DNA of 64,000 nucleotides from Methylobacterium sp. BTF04 (GTDB lineage Bacteria > Pseudomonadota > Alphaproteobacteria > Rhizobiales > Beijerinckiaceae). The DNA lies in assembly GCF_010692745.1 (NCBI RefSeq), contig NZ_JAAHTB010000014.1, positions 1-64,000 on the forward strand. Reading direction: 5' to 3'. A program made the translations under genes and the position numbers. Numbering within the stretch: the first letter of the stretch is position 1; each line of letters begins with the position of its first letter. Below, piece by piece: positions 27,095-35,717 of this stretch. A model generated the notes under the pieces. The model made no database searches, was not told the DNA's origin, and saw only the letters and a list, made by a program, of their open reading frames with translations.

Positions 27095-29830
27095 ATGAGC
27101 AGACACGCCACCTCGACCCACCACCGGGACCCGGATCGCCCCTCGCCCGACGCGCTGCTCGCAGCCGTACGTCGGGAGGAGGGACAGCGCGGCCGCCTCA
27201 AGATCTTCCTCGGCGCCGCGCCGGGAGTCGGCAAGACCTACGAGATGCTCACCGTCGGCCGCGCCCGGCTCAAGGCCGGAACCGACGTGGTCGTCGGGGT
27301 GGTGGAGACGCACGGGCGTGCCGAGACCCTGTCCCTCGTCGAGGGCTTCGAGGTGCTTCCCCGGCGCGCCGTCGCGTATCACGGCAAGACGCTGGAGGAG
27401 ATGGACCTCGATGCGCTCCTCGCGCGCCGGCCTGCCCTGGCCCTGGTCGACGAACTCGCCCACACCAACGCCCCGGGCTCGCGGCATCCGAAGCGCTACC
27501 AGGATGTCGAGGAACTGCTCGATGCCGGCATCGACGTCCACACCACCCTCAACATCCAGCATGTGGAGAGCCTCAACGACGTCGTCGCGCAGATCACCCG
27601 CATCCGGGTCCGGGAGACCGTGCCCGACGGCATCCTCGACCGGGCCGACGACATCGAGGTGGTCGATCTCAACCCGGACGACCTCATCCAGCGCCTGAAG
27701 GACGGCAAGGTCTACGTGTCCGGCAACGCCGAGCGGGCCCTGAAGCACTATTTCTCGCGCGGCAACCTGACGGCCCTGCGGGAACTGGCGCTACGCCGCA
27801 CCGCCGACCGGGTCGACGACGAACTTCTGAGCCACATGCGGGCCAACGCCATCGCGGGTCCATGGGGCGCGGGCGAGCGCGTGCTCGTCTGCGTCAGCGA
27901 GGACCCGCGTTCGGCCGGCCTGGTGCGTCATGCCAAGCGCCTCGCCGACCGGCTGCACGCGCCGTGGACCGCCGTCACCGTCGAGGGGCCGCGCAGCCTC
28001 ACCATCGACGAGGCTGCGCGCGACCGCATCGCCGACACCCTGCGGCTCGCCGACCGTCTCGGCGGCGATGCCGTCACCCTGCCGGGCGGGCGCCGGGTCG
28101 CCGACGACATTCTCGCCTATGCGCGCTCGGCCAACGTCAACCACATCATCCTCGGCAAGGCCGATCGATCGCCGCTGTTCGAACTCCTCAACGGCTCGGT
28201 GGTGCACGACATCGTCCGCCGATCGGGCAACATCAGCATCCACGTCATCACCGGCGAGGCGACGAAGGCCGATCCGGTCCCGTCGAAGACCGTCGCCACG
28301 GCCCCCGTCACGCCGGCATTCGAGGCGTTCCCCTACGTGCTGGGGCTCCTCGCTACGGCGGCGGCCCTCGGGCTTGCCCTCCTGCTGGAGCCCACCCTCG
28401 GCGTCGAGAATGCCGACCTGATCCTGCTGACTGCCATCGTCGCGGTGGCGGTGCGCTCCGGCCTCGGCCCGTCGCTCCTCGCCGTGGTGGCGGCCTCGCT
28501 GTCCTACAATTTCTTCTTCTTGCCCCCGGTCTATACCCTCACCATCACCGACCCGACCAATATCGCCGCGTTCTTGCTGTTCACGGTGGTGGCGGTGGTG
28601 GTCTCGAACCTCGCCTCGCGGTCGCGACGGGTGGCGGTGGTCTCGCAGAACCGGGCCCGCGCCACGGAACGGCTCTACGGCTTCAGCCGCAAGCTCGCGG
28701 GCTGCGGCACCCTCGACGACGTGCTGTGGGCAACCTCTGCGCAGGTGGCGGCCATGCTCAAGGTCCGCGTGGTGCTCCTGCTTCCCGAGAACGGCGTCGT
28801 TGCGGTCGCCGCCGGATTCCCGCCCGAGGACATGCTCGACGCGGCGGATCTCGGCGCCGCCAAATGGGCCTTCGACAACGAGCGGCCGGCGGGCCGCGGT
28901 GCCGACACCCTGCCGGGGGCGAAGCGGCTGTTCCTGCCGATGCGGACGGGACGCGGCATCGTCGGGGTGATCGGCCTCGATGCGGACGGCACCGGCCCCA
29001 TCCTCTCTCCCGAGGACCGACGCCTGTTCGACGCCCTCGCCGATATGGGCGCGCTCGCCATCGAGCGGGTCCGGCTTGTGGAGGACCTCGACCGGGCCGA
29101 GCGCGCCGCGGAGACCGACCGCCTTCGGCAGGCCCTGCTGACCTCGATTTCGCACGACCTGCGCACGCCGCTGTCATCGGTGCTCGGGGCGGCCACGACT
29201 CTGCGCGACCTCGACGACGCCCTGCCGCGTGACGCTAAAAGCGACCTCCTCGCGACCATCATCGCGGAATCGGAGCGGCTGAACCGCTTCATCGTCAACC
29301 TGCTCGACATGACCCGGCTGGAGGCAGGGGCGGTGGCCGCGAACCTCACCCTTCAGGATATCGGCGAGACCGTCGATACCGCCTTGCGGCGGATGGGTCC
29401 GATCCTCGGAGACCACCGCGTGGTGCTCGACGTCCGGCCGGCCCTGCCGGCCCTGCGTCTCGACCCGGTCCTGTTCGAGCAGGTGCTGGTCAACCTCCTC
29501 GACAACGCGGCCAAATACGCCCCCGAAGGATCGACGGTGACCATCGCGGGCGCGGTTCACCAGGGCCAGGTCTGCCTTCAGGTGCTGGACGAGGGTGGCG
29601 GTCTGCCCGAGGCCGATGTCGAGCGGGTGTTCGACAAGTTCTATCGCGTTCGCAAGGGTGACAGCGTCCGGGCGGGGACCGGTCTCGGCCTCGCCATCGC
29701 TCGCGGGTTCGTGGAGGCGATGGGGGGAACGTTGACGGCCGCCAATCGCCGGGACCGCACCGGCGCCGTCTTCACCATCGTCCTGCCGGTGCCTGCGGCC
29801 GGTGAGAGCCAACCGGACATCGCCGCATGA
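27095..29830 (+). CDS. kdpD: KdpD, potassium/osmotic sensor histidine kinase
   Basis: 911 residues with full KdpD layout. The N-terminal KdpD domain has a Walker-A-like GAAPGVGKTYEML at about 44-56. A universal-stress-protein-type domain follows at about 260-395. Four closely spaced membrane helices lie at about 410-515, then a GAF-like region. The HisKA box SISHDLRTPLSSVLG has the phosphorylated histidine near residue 687, and the ATPase domain has NLLDNAAKYAP and GTGLGLAIARGF. It phosphorylates KdpE to induce the upstream kdp genes. It overlaps kdpE by 4 bases. Confidence 0.96.
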   Translation: MSRHATSTHHRDPDRPSPDALLAAVRREEGQRGRLKIFLGAAPGVGKTYEMLTVGRARLKAGTDVVVGVVETHGRAETLSLVEGFEVLPRRAVAYHGKTLEEMDLDALLARRPALALVDELAHTNAPGSRHPKRYQDVEELLDAGIDVHTTLNIQHVESLNDVVAQITRIRVRETVPDGILDRADDIEVVDLNPDDLIQRLKDGKVYVSGNAERALKHYFSRGNLTALRELALRRTADRVDDELLSHMRANAIAGPWGAGERVLVCVSEDPRSAGLVRHAKRLADRLHAPWTAVTVEGPRSLTIDEAARDRIADTLRLADRLGGDAVTLPGGRRVADDILAYARSANVNHIILGKADRSPLFELLNGSVVHDIVRRSGNISIHVITGEATKADPVPSKTVATAPVTPAFEAFPYVLGLLATAAALGLALLLEPTLGVENADLILLTAIVAVAVRSGLGPSLLAVVAASLSYNFFFLPPVYTLTITDPTNIAAFLLFTVVAVVVSNLASRSRRVAVVSQNRARATERLYGFSRKLAGCGTLDDVLWATSAQVAAMLKVRVVLLLPENGVVAVAAGFPPEDMLDAADLGAAKWAFDNERPAGRGADTLPGAKRLFLPMRTGRGIVGVIGLDADGTGPILSPEDRRLFDALADMGALAIERVRLVEDLDRAERAAETDRLRQALLTSISHDLRTPLSSVLGAATTLRDLDDALPRDAKSDLLATIIAESERLNRFIVNLLDMTRLEAGAVAANLTLQDIGETVDTALRRMGPILGDHRVVLDVRPALPALRLDPVLFEQVLVNLLDNAAKYAPEGSTVTIAGAVHQGQVCLQVLDEGGGLPEADVERVFDKFYRVRKGDSVRAGTGLGLAIARGFVEAMGGTLTAANRRDRTGAVFTIVLPVPAAGESQPDIAA

Positions 29831-30522
29831 GTACGAGCATTCTGGTCATCGACGACGAGCCGCCGATCCGGAAGCTCCTGCGGATGGGTCTGGCGACGCA
29901 GGATTACGCGATTCACGAGGCGCCGAATGCGCGCACGGCCCTCGACATTCTCTCGCGGGAGACGGTCGACCTGATCATCCTCGACCTCGGGCTGCCCGAC
30001 ATGCGCGGGCACGATCTGCTGCGCCTCATACGCAAGGACCATCGCGACCTGCCCGTCGTCGTCCTGTCGAGCCGCGACGACGAGCCGGGCAAGGTCGAGG
30101 CCCTCGATCTCGGCGCCGACGACTACGTGACGAAGCCGTTCGGCATGGGCGAGTTGCTCGCCCGCATCCGCGCCGCCCTTCGCCACCAACTCGCCGTTCA
30201 GGGCGAGCGCCCCCTGTTCGAGGTCGATGGCCTCAGCGTCGACCTCGTCCGCCGATTGGTCCGGGTCCGTGGCGTCGAGGTGAAACTCACGCCGCGCGAA
30301 TACGACTTCCTGCGTGTCCTGGTGCAGCATGCCGGCAAGGCGCTCACCCACGCCCAGCTCATGAAGGAGGTCTCGACCTCGTCCGACCCGCAATACCTGC
30401 GGGTGTATATGCGCCAGCTCCGGCTCAAGCTGGAGGCCGATCCCGAGCGGCCGCGCATCCTTCTCACCGAGACCGGCGTCGGGTACCGGATGCGGGCACC
30501 GGACGATGACATCCGTACCTGA
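29827..30522 (+). CDS. kdpE: KdpE, OmpR-family response regulator
   Basis: 231 residues. Receiver domain with acidic pocket DDE at 9-11, phosphoacceptor D53 (IILDLGLPD) and a lysine in VTKPFG. The C-terminal winged-helix DNA-binding domain (LTPREYDFLRVLVQHAGKAL, ending GVGYRMR) is complete. Activates kdpFABC when phosphorylated by KdpD. Its ATGA overlap with kdpD implies coupled translation. Confidence 0.96.
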   Translation: MSTSILVIDDEPPIRKLLRMGLATQDYAIHEAPNARTALDILSRETVDLIILDLGLPDMRGHDLLRLIRKDHRDLPVVVLSSRDDEPGKVEALDLGADDYVTKPFGMGELLARIRAALRHQLAVQGERPLFEVDGLSVDLVRRLVRVRGVEVKLTPREYDFLRVLVQHAGKALTHAQLMKEVSTSSDPQYLRVYMRQLRLKLEADPERPRILLTETGVGYRMRAPDDDIRT

Positions 30523-30629
30523 AGAAACGCGCCCCATCGCCGAGGCAACCTCTCCGTACCCATCCCCCCGAACAGCGTCGGAGTGAACACCGTGAGCGAT
30601 CCTGGCCCACCGAAACCGGGCTTTCCGGC

Positions 30630-31088
30630 ATGACCATCGAGGAATTCCTGGCGCCGGAGCATGTGGCCGTCGGGGTCCGCGCGTCCAGCAAGCCTGTGCT
30701 CATGGCCGACCTTGCCCGCCGCGCCGCGCAGGCGCTCGCCGGCGATGCGACGCTCATCCGCACGGCCTTGGACAAGCGCGAGATTCTGGGCTCCACCGGC
30801 GTGGGGGATGGCATCGCGCTTCCGCATGCGCGGATCGACGGGGTGGTGCGGCCGTTCGGTCTGCTGATGCGTCTGCGGGAGGCGGTCGCCTTCGACGCCA
30901 TCGACGAGCGCCCCGTCGATCTCGTCTTCCTGCTGCTCCTGCCGTCGGATCCGCAAGCCGTGCAACGGATGACGCTTGCCTGCGTCGCCCGGCGGTTGCG
31001 CGCACCCGACGTCGCTGCCGCGATGCGTGGCGCCCGGGACGCCGCCGCCCTCTACGCGATCATGCTTGGCGCCGAACCCATTCGCTGA
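30630..31088 (+). CDS. PtsN-like nitrogen-PTS EIIA protein in the kdp operon
   Basis: 152 residues of the EIIA(Ntr)/fructose-EIIA fold. GIALPHARIDGV carries the phosphorylatable histidine (H66), matching His73 of enterobacterial PtsN in its GIAIPH context. The N-terminal LDKREILGSTGVGDG is also typical. It lies 107 bases behind kdpE, same strand, with no terminator seen between. In enterobacteria unphosphorylated EIIA(Ntr) binds KdpD and raises kdp expression, so a dedicated copy here suggests local control of KdpD/KdpE. That link is inferred from position. A second, general ptsN elsewhere would be expected. Confidence 0.82.
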   Translation: MTIEEFLAPEHVAVGVRASSKPVLMADLARRAAQALAGDATLIRTALDKREILGSTGVGDGIALPHARIDGVVRPFGLLMRLREAVAFDAIDERPVDLVFLLLLPSDPQAVQRMTLACVARRLRAPDVAAAMRGARDAAALYAIMLGAEPIR

Positions 31089-31108
31089 GGCGAGGGACCC
31101 GGCCGCTC

Positions 31109-31342
31109 TCAGATCCGGAGTTCGACCCGGTCCGTCGCGATCACCACCGCGTCGGGGCGACGGTCGGTGGCATCGATCGCATAATGCATCGCGTCGTGAC
31201 GGGTCCGGAACAGACCGCCGGCCAAGCCGTGGATCTCGACGGCGACCCACCGCCCTTGCGGGTCCTGACCGACGATGAATTGGGGCGCCTCGGCAATAAG
31301 AGCGGCGACTGGAAGAGCGGCGACTGGGACAGCGAGGGACAT
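31109..31342 (-). CDS. small hypothetical protein
   Basis: 77 residues. After an Ala/Val-rich N-terminus encoded by a 15-base tandem repeat (31299-31328, giving PVAALPVAAL), the chain reads FIVGQDPQGRWVAVEIHGLA then GGLFRTRHDAMHYAI, a compact alpha/beta composition found in short hypothetical proteins of Hyphomicrobiales. Function unknown. Convergent with the PtsN-like gene, 20 bases apart. The true start could lie after the repeat, although no internal ATG precedes residue 50. Confidence 0.5.
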   Translation of the reverse strand: MSLAVPVAALPVAALIAEAPQFIVGQDPQGRWVAVEIHGLAGGLFRTRHDAMHYAIDATDRRPDAVVIATDRVELRI

Positions 31343-31582
31343 GGACCGGCTTGGGGTTTGCGCGATCCATCGTCGGGACCGCGTCTACAAACTGCGCCGG
31401 ACCGCATAAGGGTTCGAGCCGGAGCCGGCGATGATGAAATAAGGGACCCATCAGGATTCGCCGCACAGGGCATCCGACGGCATACCGCACCCCCGTGTCG
31501 TCAGGCACTGCAGGTGCCGGGGCGTACGCACGAAAACGGCGCGCCGCGGCGCGCCGTCTCCGGGGTATCGATCGGTTTAGAC

Positions 31583-32833
31583 TTAGACCGCGCGGGCCTG
31601 ATGCAGCTTGGCGATCTGTTCGGTGCTGTAGCCGAGGTCGCCCAGGACCTCGTCGGTGTGCTCACCGAGCAGGGGGGAGGACTTGATGTCGACCGTCATG
31701 TCCGAGAATTTGATCGGGCTGCCGACCGTCAGGTACGAGCCGAGCTTGGGGTGCTGGACCTCGACCACCGTGCCGCTCTCACGCAGCGACGGATCGACGG
31801 AGAGTTCCTTCATCGACAGAACCGGAGCGCACGGGATGTCGAACTTGCGCAGGATGTCGACGGCCTCGAACTTGGTCTTGTCCGCGAGCCACTCCTCGAT
31901 GGTCTTGAAGATGTCGAAGATCTTGTCCTGACGGGCGCGGGCGGTGTTGTAGGCCGGATCTTCGATCCACTCTTCCTTGCCGAGCGCTTTGCAGATCGGG
32001 GTCCAGGCGTGGCCCTGGATCGTGAAGTAGATGTAGGCGTTCGGGTCGGTCTCCCAGCCCTTGCACTTCAGCACCCAGCCCGGCTGGCCGCCGCCGCCGG
32101 CATTGCCGCCGCGCGGCACCACATCGGTGAATTCACCGTGCGGATATTGCGGATACTCTTCGAGGTAGCCGAGCGCATCGAGGCGCTGCTGGTCGCGCAG
32201 CTTCACGCGGCAGAGGTTGAGCACCGAATCCTGCATCGAGACGGCGACCTTCTGGCCCTTGCCGGTCTTGTTCTTCTGGTGGAGCGCCGTGAGGATGCCG
32301 ATGGCCAGATGCATGCCGGTGTTGGAATCACCGAGCGCCGCGGCGCTGACGGTGGGCGGGCCGTCCCAGAATCCGGTGGTGGAGGCCGCACCGCCGGCAC
32401 ATTGCGCGACGTTCTCGTAGACCTTCAGGTCCTCGTAGTGATGCCCGTCGGAGAAGCCCTTCACCGAAGCGACGATCATGCCCGGGTTGAGTTCGTTGAT
32501 GCGGGCCCAGGTGAAGCCCATGCGGTCGAGGGCGCCGGGGCCGAAATTCTCCACCAGCACGTCCGATTGCTTGATCAGCGTCTCGAGGACTTCCTTGCCT
32601 TCGGGGGTCTTGGTGTCCAGGGTCAGCGAACGCTTGTTCGAATTGAGCATGGTGAAGTACAGGGCGTCGGCACCCTCGACGTGGCGGAGCTGCGACCGTG
32701 TCACGTCGCCGGAACCCGGGCGCTCGACCTTGATCACGTCGGCGCCGAACCAGGCCAGCAACTGCGTGCAGGCCGGACCGGCCTGGACGTGGGTGAAATC
32801 GATGATCTTGATTCCCTCGAGCGGCTTACTCAT
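31583..32833 (-). CDS. frc: formyl-CoA:oxalate CoA-transferase
   Basis: 416 residues from ATG 32833, preceded by a good ribosome site (agggaga); the extra 32 codons upstream are not part of the family. A class III CoA-transferase: [18 protein letters not shown] core, and [16 protein letters not shown] with the catalytic D169, the same number as in the characterised enzyme. The length equals that of known Frc proteins. It transfers CoA from formyl-CoA to oxalate, feeding oxalyl-CoA decarboxylase or reductase. The decarboxylase gene oxc is not adjacent here. In methylotrophs this enzyme links oxalate to C1 metabolism. Confidence 0.93.
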   Translation of the reverse strand: MSKPLEGIKIIDFTHVQAGPACTQLLAWFGADVIKVERPGSGDVTRSQLRHVEGADALYFTMLNSNKRSLTLDTKTPEGKEVLETLIKQSDVLVENFGPGALDRMGFTWARINELNPGMIVASVKGFSDGHHYEDLKVYENVAQCAGGAASTTGFWDGPPTVSAAALGDSNTGMHLAIGILTALHQKNKTGKGQKVAVSMQDSVLNLCRVKLRDQQRLDALGYLEEYPQYPHGEFTDVVPRGGNAGGGGQPGWVLKCKGWETDPNAYIYFTIQGHAWTPICKALGKEEWIEDPAYNTARARQDKIFDIFKTIEEWLADKTKFEAVDILRKFDIPCAPVLSMKELSVDPSLRESGTVVEVQHPKLGSYLTVGSPIKFSDMTVDIKSSPLLGEHTDEVLGDLGYSTEQIAKLHQARAV

Positions 32834-32977
32834 CGCGACGTTCTCCCTATCAGATGATCTGATGACGCTTGTTGATCGGGTTGTCTGACGCTCGGTTCGA
32901 TCCGAGATGTTTTCTTGGCCCGTCTTCACGTGTTGCGACGACTTTGGGCGTGTTGAGGTGATTGCGTTCGGGCGCTT

Positions 32978-33406
32978 TCAAGCAACGCGGGCTTCGAGTT
33001 CCGCGATGCGCTGGCGCATCTGGCGTTCGTCGCCCCACCGTTTGGTCTCGTCCCGGATGATGGCCGCGACCCCGACCACCGTATCGTCGGCCCCGTGGAG
33101 CAATCCGACCGTGAAGGCGATCGACAGGGACCGGCCGTCCTTGTGCAGGGCCGGTACCCGGAGGACGTCCGCGCCGTAACGGGTGATCCCGGTGCGCATG
33201 GTCTTGGCGTACCCGTCCCAATGCCGCTGGCGCTGACGTTCCGGCGTGATCAGGTCGAGGGATTGGCCGAGAGCCTCGGCCGGCGTGTAGCCGAAGATCC
33301 GCTCGGCAGCCGGATTCCAGACAACGATCGCTCCGTCGGCATCCGACACGACGACGGCATCGCCGGCTGCCGCAATCAATTGACCGAAATCGATTTGCTG
33401 TGACAT
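32978..33406 (-). CDS. single-domain PAS protein
   Basis: 142 residues. A PAS fold fills about residues 5-120: DAVVVSDADGAIVVWNPAAE then RIFGYTPAEALGQSL, ending in the PAC-type segment VVGVAAIIRDETKRWGDE, followed by a short helix. No kinase, cyclase or helix-turn-helix domain is attached, so it must act through a partner or as a fragment of sensory machinery. FAD or haem binding cannot be judged. It lies upstream of frc on the same strand, 144 bases away. Confidence 0.8.
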   Translation of the reverse strand: MSQQIDFGQLIAAAGDAVVVSDADGAIVVWNPAAERIFGYTPAEALGQSLDLITPERQRQRHWDGYAKTMRTGITRYGADVLRVPALHKDGRSLSIAFTVGLLHGADDTVVGVAAIIRDETKRWGDERQMRQRIAELEARVA

Positions 33407-33828
33407 GGGGCTGCCGACCGCTTCTCTGCTGTATTCATCCCTTTCGCCCGATGGGCGATAGCGCGTTCAGCACGTTTCAGCCTGTCGCGGTCGTTTCGTG
33501 CCGTACGAGGCTGAGGTCACGACAGCTTAGCCGCGTCGCGGTGGGGCCGGCCTGTGCTGCGGATGTTTGTGATCCGTCATGGCTATGATTTCCTCCACTG
33601 TTTCGGACAGCATCTCGGCTGTCCGGCGGCGTATCGTGGCGTCGCTTTTGTGCGCGCTCTCTGTTGGTATTTGGTATGCCAACGCGATATGGGTGTCAAC
33701 AGAGCCGGTCGAGGGTGACCGATCAGACGCCACCGTGGTCTGGCTTCACGCGCCGAGCGGCGTATCCGTCACGACGAACAAGATCGATTCACCCGAAACG
33801 AAAACCCGCGTTCAGGAGGAGACCCGAG
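33407..33828. other. intergenic region, no confident gene
   Basis: Two overlapping frames on opposite strands (plus from 33579, minus 33527-33733 with a GTG start) have protein-like stretches but no family match and cannot both be real. The end of the region carries the ribosome site aggagga of the OsmC gene. Promoters for the PAS gene (minus) and the OsmC gene (plus) must lie here. Confidence 0.35.
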
Positions 33829-34272
33829 ATGGACAACGGGCCGAGCATCACGATCACCCAGGTCGAAGGTTACAAGTTCGTCGTCGATTTCGGCCGGATG
33901 CTGCCGAGCCTCGCCGTCGACGAAGCCCCGCCGATCGGGGGCGGCGAAGGGCCGTACCCCGAGCAGCTCCTCGTTGCCGGCGTCACCAATTGCTTGTGTG
34001 CCAGCCTGATGTTCGCATTGGGGAAATACAAGCAGGATGGCGGCGGCATCACCGCGGACGCCAAGTTCCAACTCGAGCGCAACACGGAGGGCCGTCTGCG
34101 CATCAGCGGGATCGAAGTAGCGATCGCATTGGGCGCCGCGACGGAGGCGATGCCACGGATCGACAAGGTTCTGAATCAGTTCGAGCGGTTCTGTACTGTG
34201 TCCGAGAGCGTCAAGGCCGGTGTTCCCGTCACGGTGTCCGTGCGCGACAGGACCGGTATGCTGTTGACGTGA
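33829..34272 (+). CDS. OsmC-family protein
   Basis: 147 residues from ATG 33829, eight bases after an aggagga ribosome site; longer frames upstream are not family-like. YPEQLLVAGVTNCLCASLMF holds the first conserved cysteine region (C55 or C57) and ERFCTVSESV the second (C122), the pair that reduces organic peroxides in OsmC/Ohr proteins. The lysine/glutamate spacing places it with OsmC-like rather than Ohr proteins. First of three closely spaced plus-strand genes. Cytoplasmic. Confidence 0.82.
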   Translation: MDNGPSITITQVEGYKFVVDFGRMLPSLAVDEAPPIGGGEGPYPEQLLVAGVTNCLCASLMFALGKYKQDGGGITADAKFQLERNTEGRLRISGIEVAIALGAATEAMPRIDKVLNQFERFCTVSESVKAGVPVTVSVRDRTGMLLT

Positions 34273-34327
34273 TGTGGGGAACGCAGCCCAAGACTGCCTC
34301 CGACACCCGATTGGGACAGGAAATGCC

Positions 34328-34711
34328 ATGACAACCACCGAGACCACCACCGAACGCGCGCACGACCCGGAGGATCTCGCACGTCTCTTCATCGCGCGGG
34401 CCAATGCCGGCGATACCGAGGGGCTCGTCGCCCTCTACGAACCGGATGCGGTACTGGCGGCAGGCGCCGTCGTGGCCACGGGGCACCAAGAGATTCGGCG
34501 CTTCTACACCGACCTGTTGGCGCGGCGGTCGGAATTTCCGAGCGTCGAGGCGTTGCCCGCCCTTCGGAACGGCCTCCTCGCCATGACCTTCGCCCGTCTG
34601 CCGAACGGTACCATTTCGGTGGAGACGGCCCGTCAGCAGGCCGATGGCGGCTGGCTGTGGGTCATCGATCAATTGAAGATCAAGCCGCTCAGCCCGGCGC
34701 AGCGCGATTGA
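34328..34711 (+). CDS. NTF2-like (SnoaL/DUF4440-type) protein
   Basis: 127 residues from ATG 34328. The pattern EDLARLFIARANAGDTEGLV, then ALYEPDAVLAAG and GHQEIRRFYTDLLA is the standard cone-shaped NTF2-like fold; the family has both enzymes and binding proteins. No catalytic residue set can be assigned. It lies 55 bases after the OsmC gene and 113 before the esterase, so it may share their transcript. Confidence 0.75.
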   Translation: MTTTETTTERAHDPEDLARLFIARANAGDTEGLVALYEPDAVLAAGAVVATGHQEIRRFYTDLLARRSEFPSVEALPALRNGLLAMTFARLPNGTISVETARQQADGGWLWVIDQLKIKPLSPAQRD

Positions 34712-34824
34712 CCGGCTGAAACCAGTTCCGGGAGCCCGGATTCGGTGCGCCGGTTTCGATGTGGCTGCGGTTTCGTCTCGGTCGACCGGGCCACCGCAGT
34801 CGAGAACGCATCAAGGAGGGCGGC

Positions 34825-35544
34825 ATGATCGATCCCCGGCTCGCCGGCCGGCTCGGCTTCGCACATCGGCTACCGACCAAGGCACCGTTGCCAGTGGGGC
34901 GGACCGCGCTCGGCCTCTTCGCCGAGCGTGATGCGGTGCTGGTCGTACCGCCCGGCATCGACCCGCGCCGGCCGGTACCGCTCGTAGTGCTGTTCCATGG
35001 CGGCGGCGGCAGTGCCGAAAAAATCCTGCCGATGCTGGAAGCCCATGCCGCTGAGCGGGGTTTCCTGCTCCTGGCTCCCCAATCGCTGTTTCCGACCTGG
35101 GACCTCGTGATCGGCGGCCACGGGCCGGATCGCGAACGGCTCGATCTCGCGCTGACGGAGGTCGCGTCGCGCTTCATGCTCGACCCGACGCACCTCGCTT
35201 TCGCCGGTCATTCCGACGGAGGGAGTTACGCGCTCTCCCTCGGGCTCGCCAACGGGGATCTCGTCACCCACGTCGTCGTCTCCTCGGCGGGCTTCATGGC
35301 GGCTCTCATGCAGACGGGGGCCCCGCGCATCTTCCTCTCTCACGGGACCGCCGACACGCAGATTCCCATCGACGGGAGTGCCCGCGTCCACGCAGCACGG
35401 CTCGCGGCGGCCGGCTATGACGTGACGTTCGTCACGTATGACGGGCCGCATGCCTATCGGCCGGAGGTGGTGGCGCAGGCTGTGGATTTCCTCTTCGCCG
35501 ATGCCCAGCAATCCGTTCCCTCCGAGAGTAGTCGGACCCAATAG
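34825..35544 (+). CDS. alpha/beta-hydrolase esterase (phospholipase/carboxylesterase or PHB-depolymerase-like)
   Basis: 239 residues from ATG 34825, directly behind the strong ribosome site aaggagg; the upstream in-frame codons are rejected. Oxyanion-hole motif FHGGGGS at 58-64, nucleophile S130 in GHSDGG, acid D177 in HGTADTQIP and base H209 in DGPHAYR form a complete catalytic set. No signal peptide, so probably cytoplasmic. Substrate unknown. Confidence 0.82.
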   Translation: MIDPRLAGRLGFAHRLPTKAPLPVGRTALGLFAERDAVLVVPPGIDPRRPVPLVVLFHGGGGSAEKILPMLEAHAAERGFLLLAPQSLFPTWDLVIGGHGPDRERLDLALTEVASRFMLDPTHLAFAGHSDGGSYALSLGLANGDLVTHVVVSSAGFMAALMQTGAPRIFLSHGTADTQIPIDGSARVHAARLAAAGYDVTFVTYDGPHAYRPEVVAQAVDFLFADAQQSVPSESSRTQ

Positions 35545-35717
35545 GCTGCGACGGTACCGAGGCCGCGTCCTGTCTTGGTCACAGACCGGCTGGGTTCTGC
35601 TGCCCAATGTCGCTGGCGCTCACAGGGAACGTCATCGCAGGCCGGGTCACAACACCGTGAGATGCTAAGCATTCTTAATAGGTTGAGCCCTAGCGAGGTG
35701 CTTTACGGGAACCGGAT

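Noticed and set aside
33527..33733. Minus-strand 68-residue ORF (AYQIPTESAHKSDATIRRRT) before the OsmC gene
   Set aside because: It overlaps an equally long plus-strand frame, starts with GTG without a clear ribosome site, and matches no family; kept only as an unassigned region.
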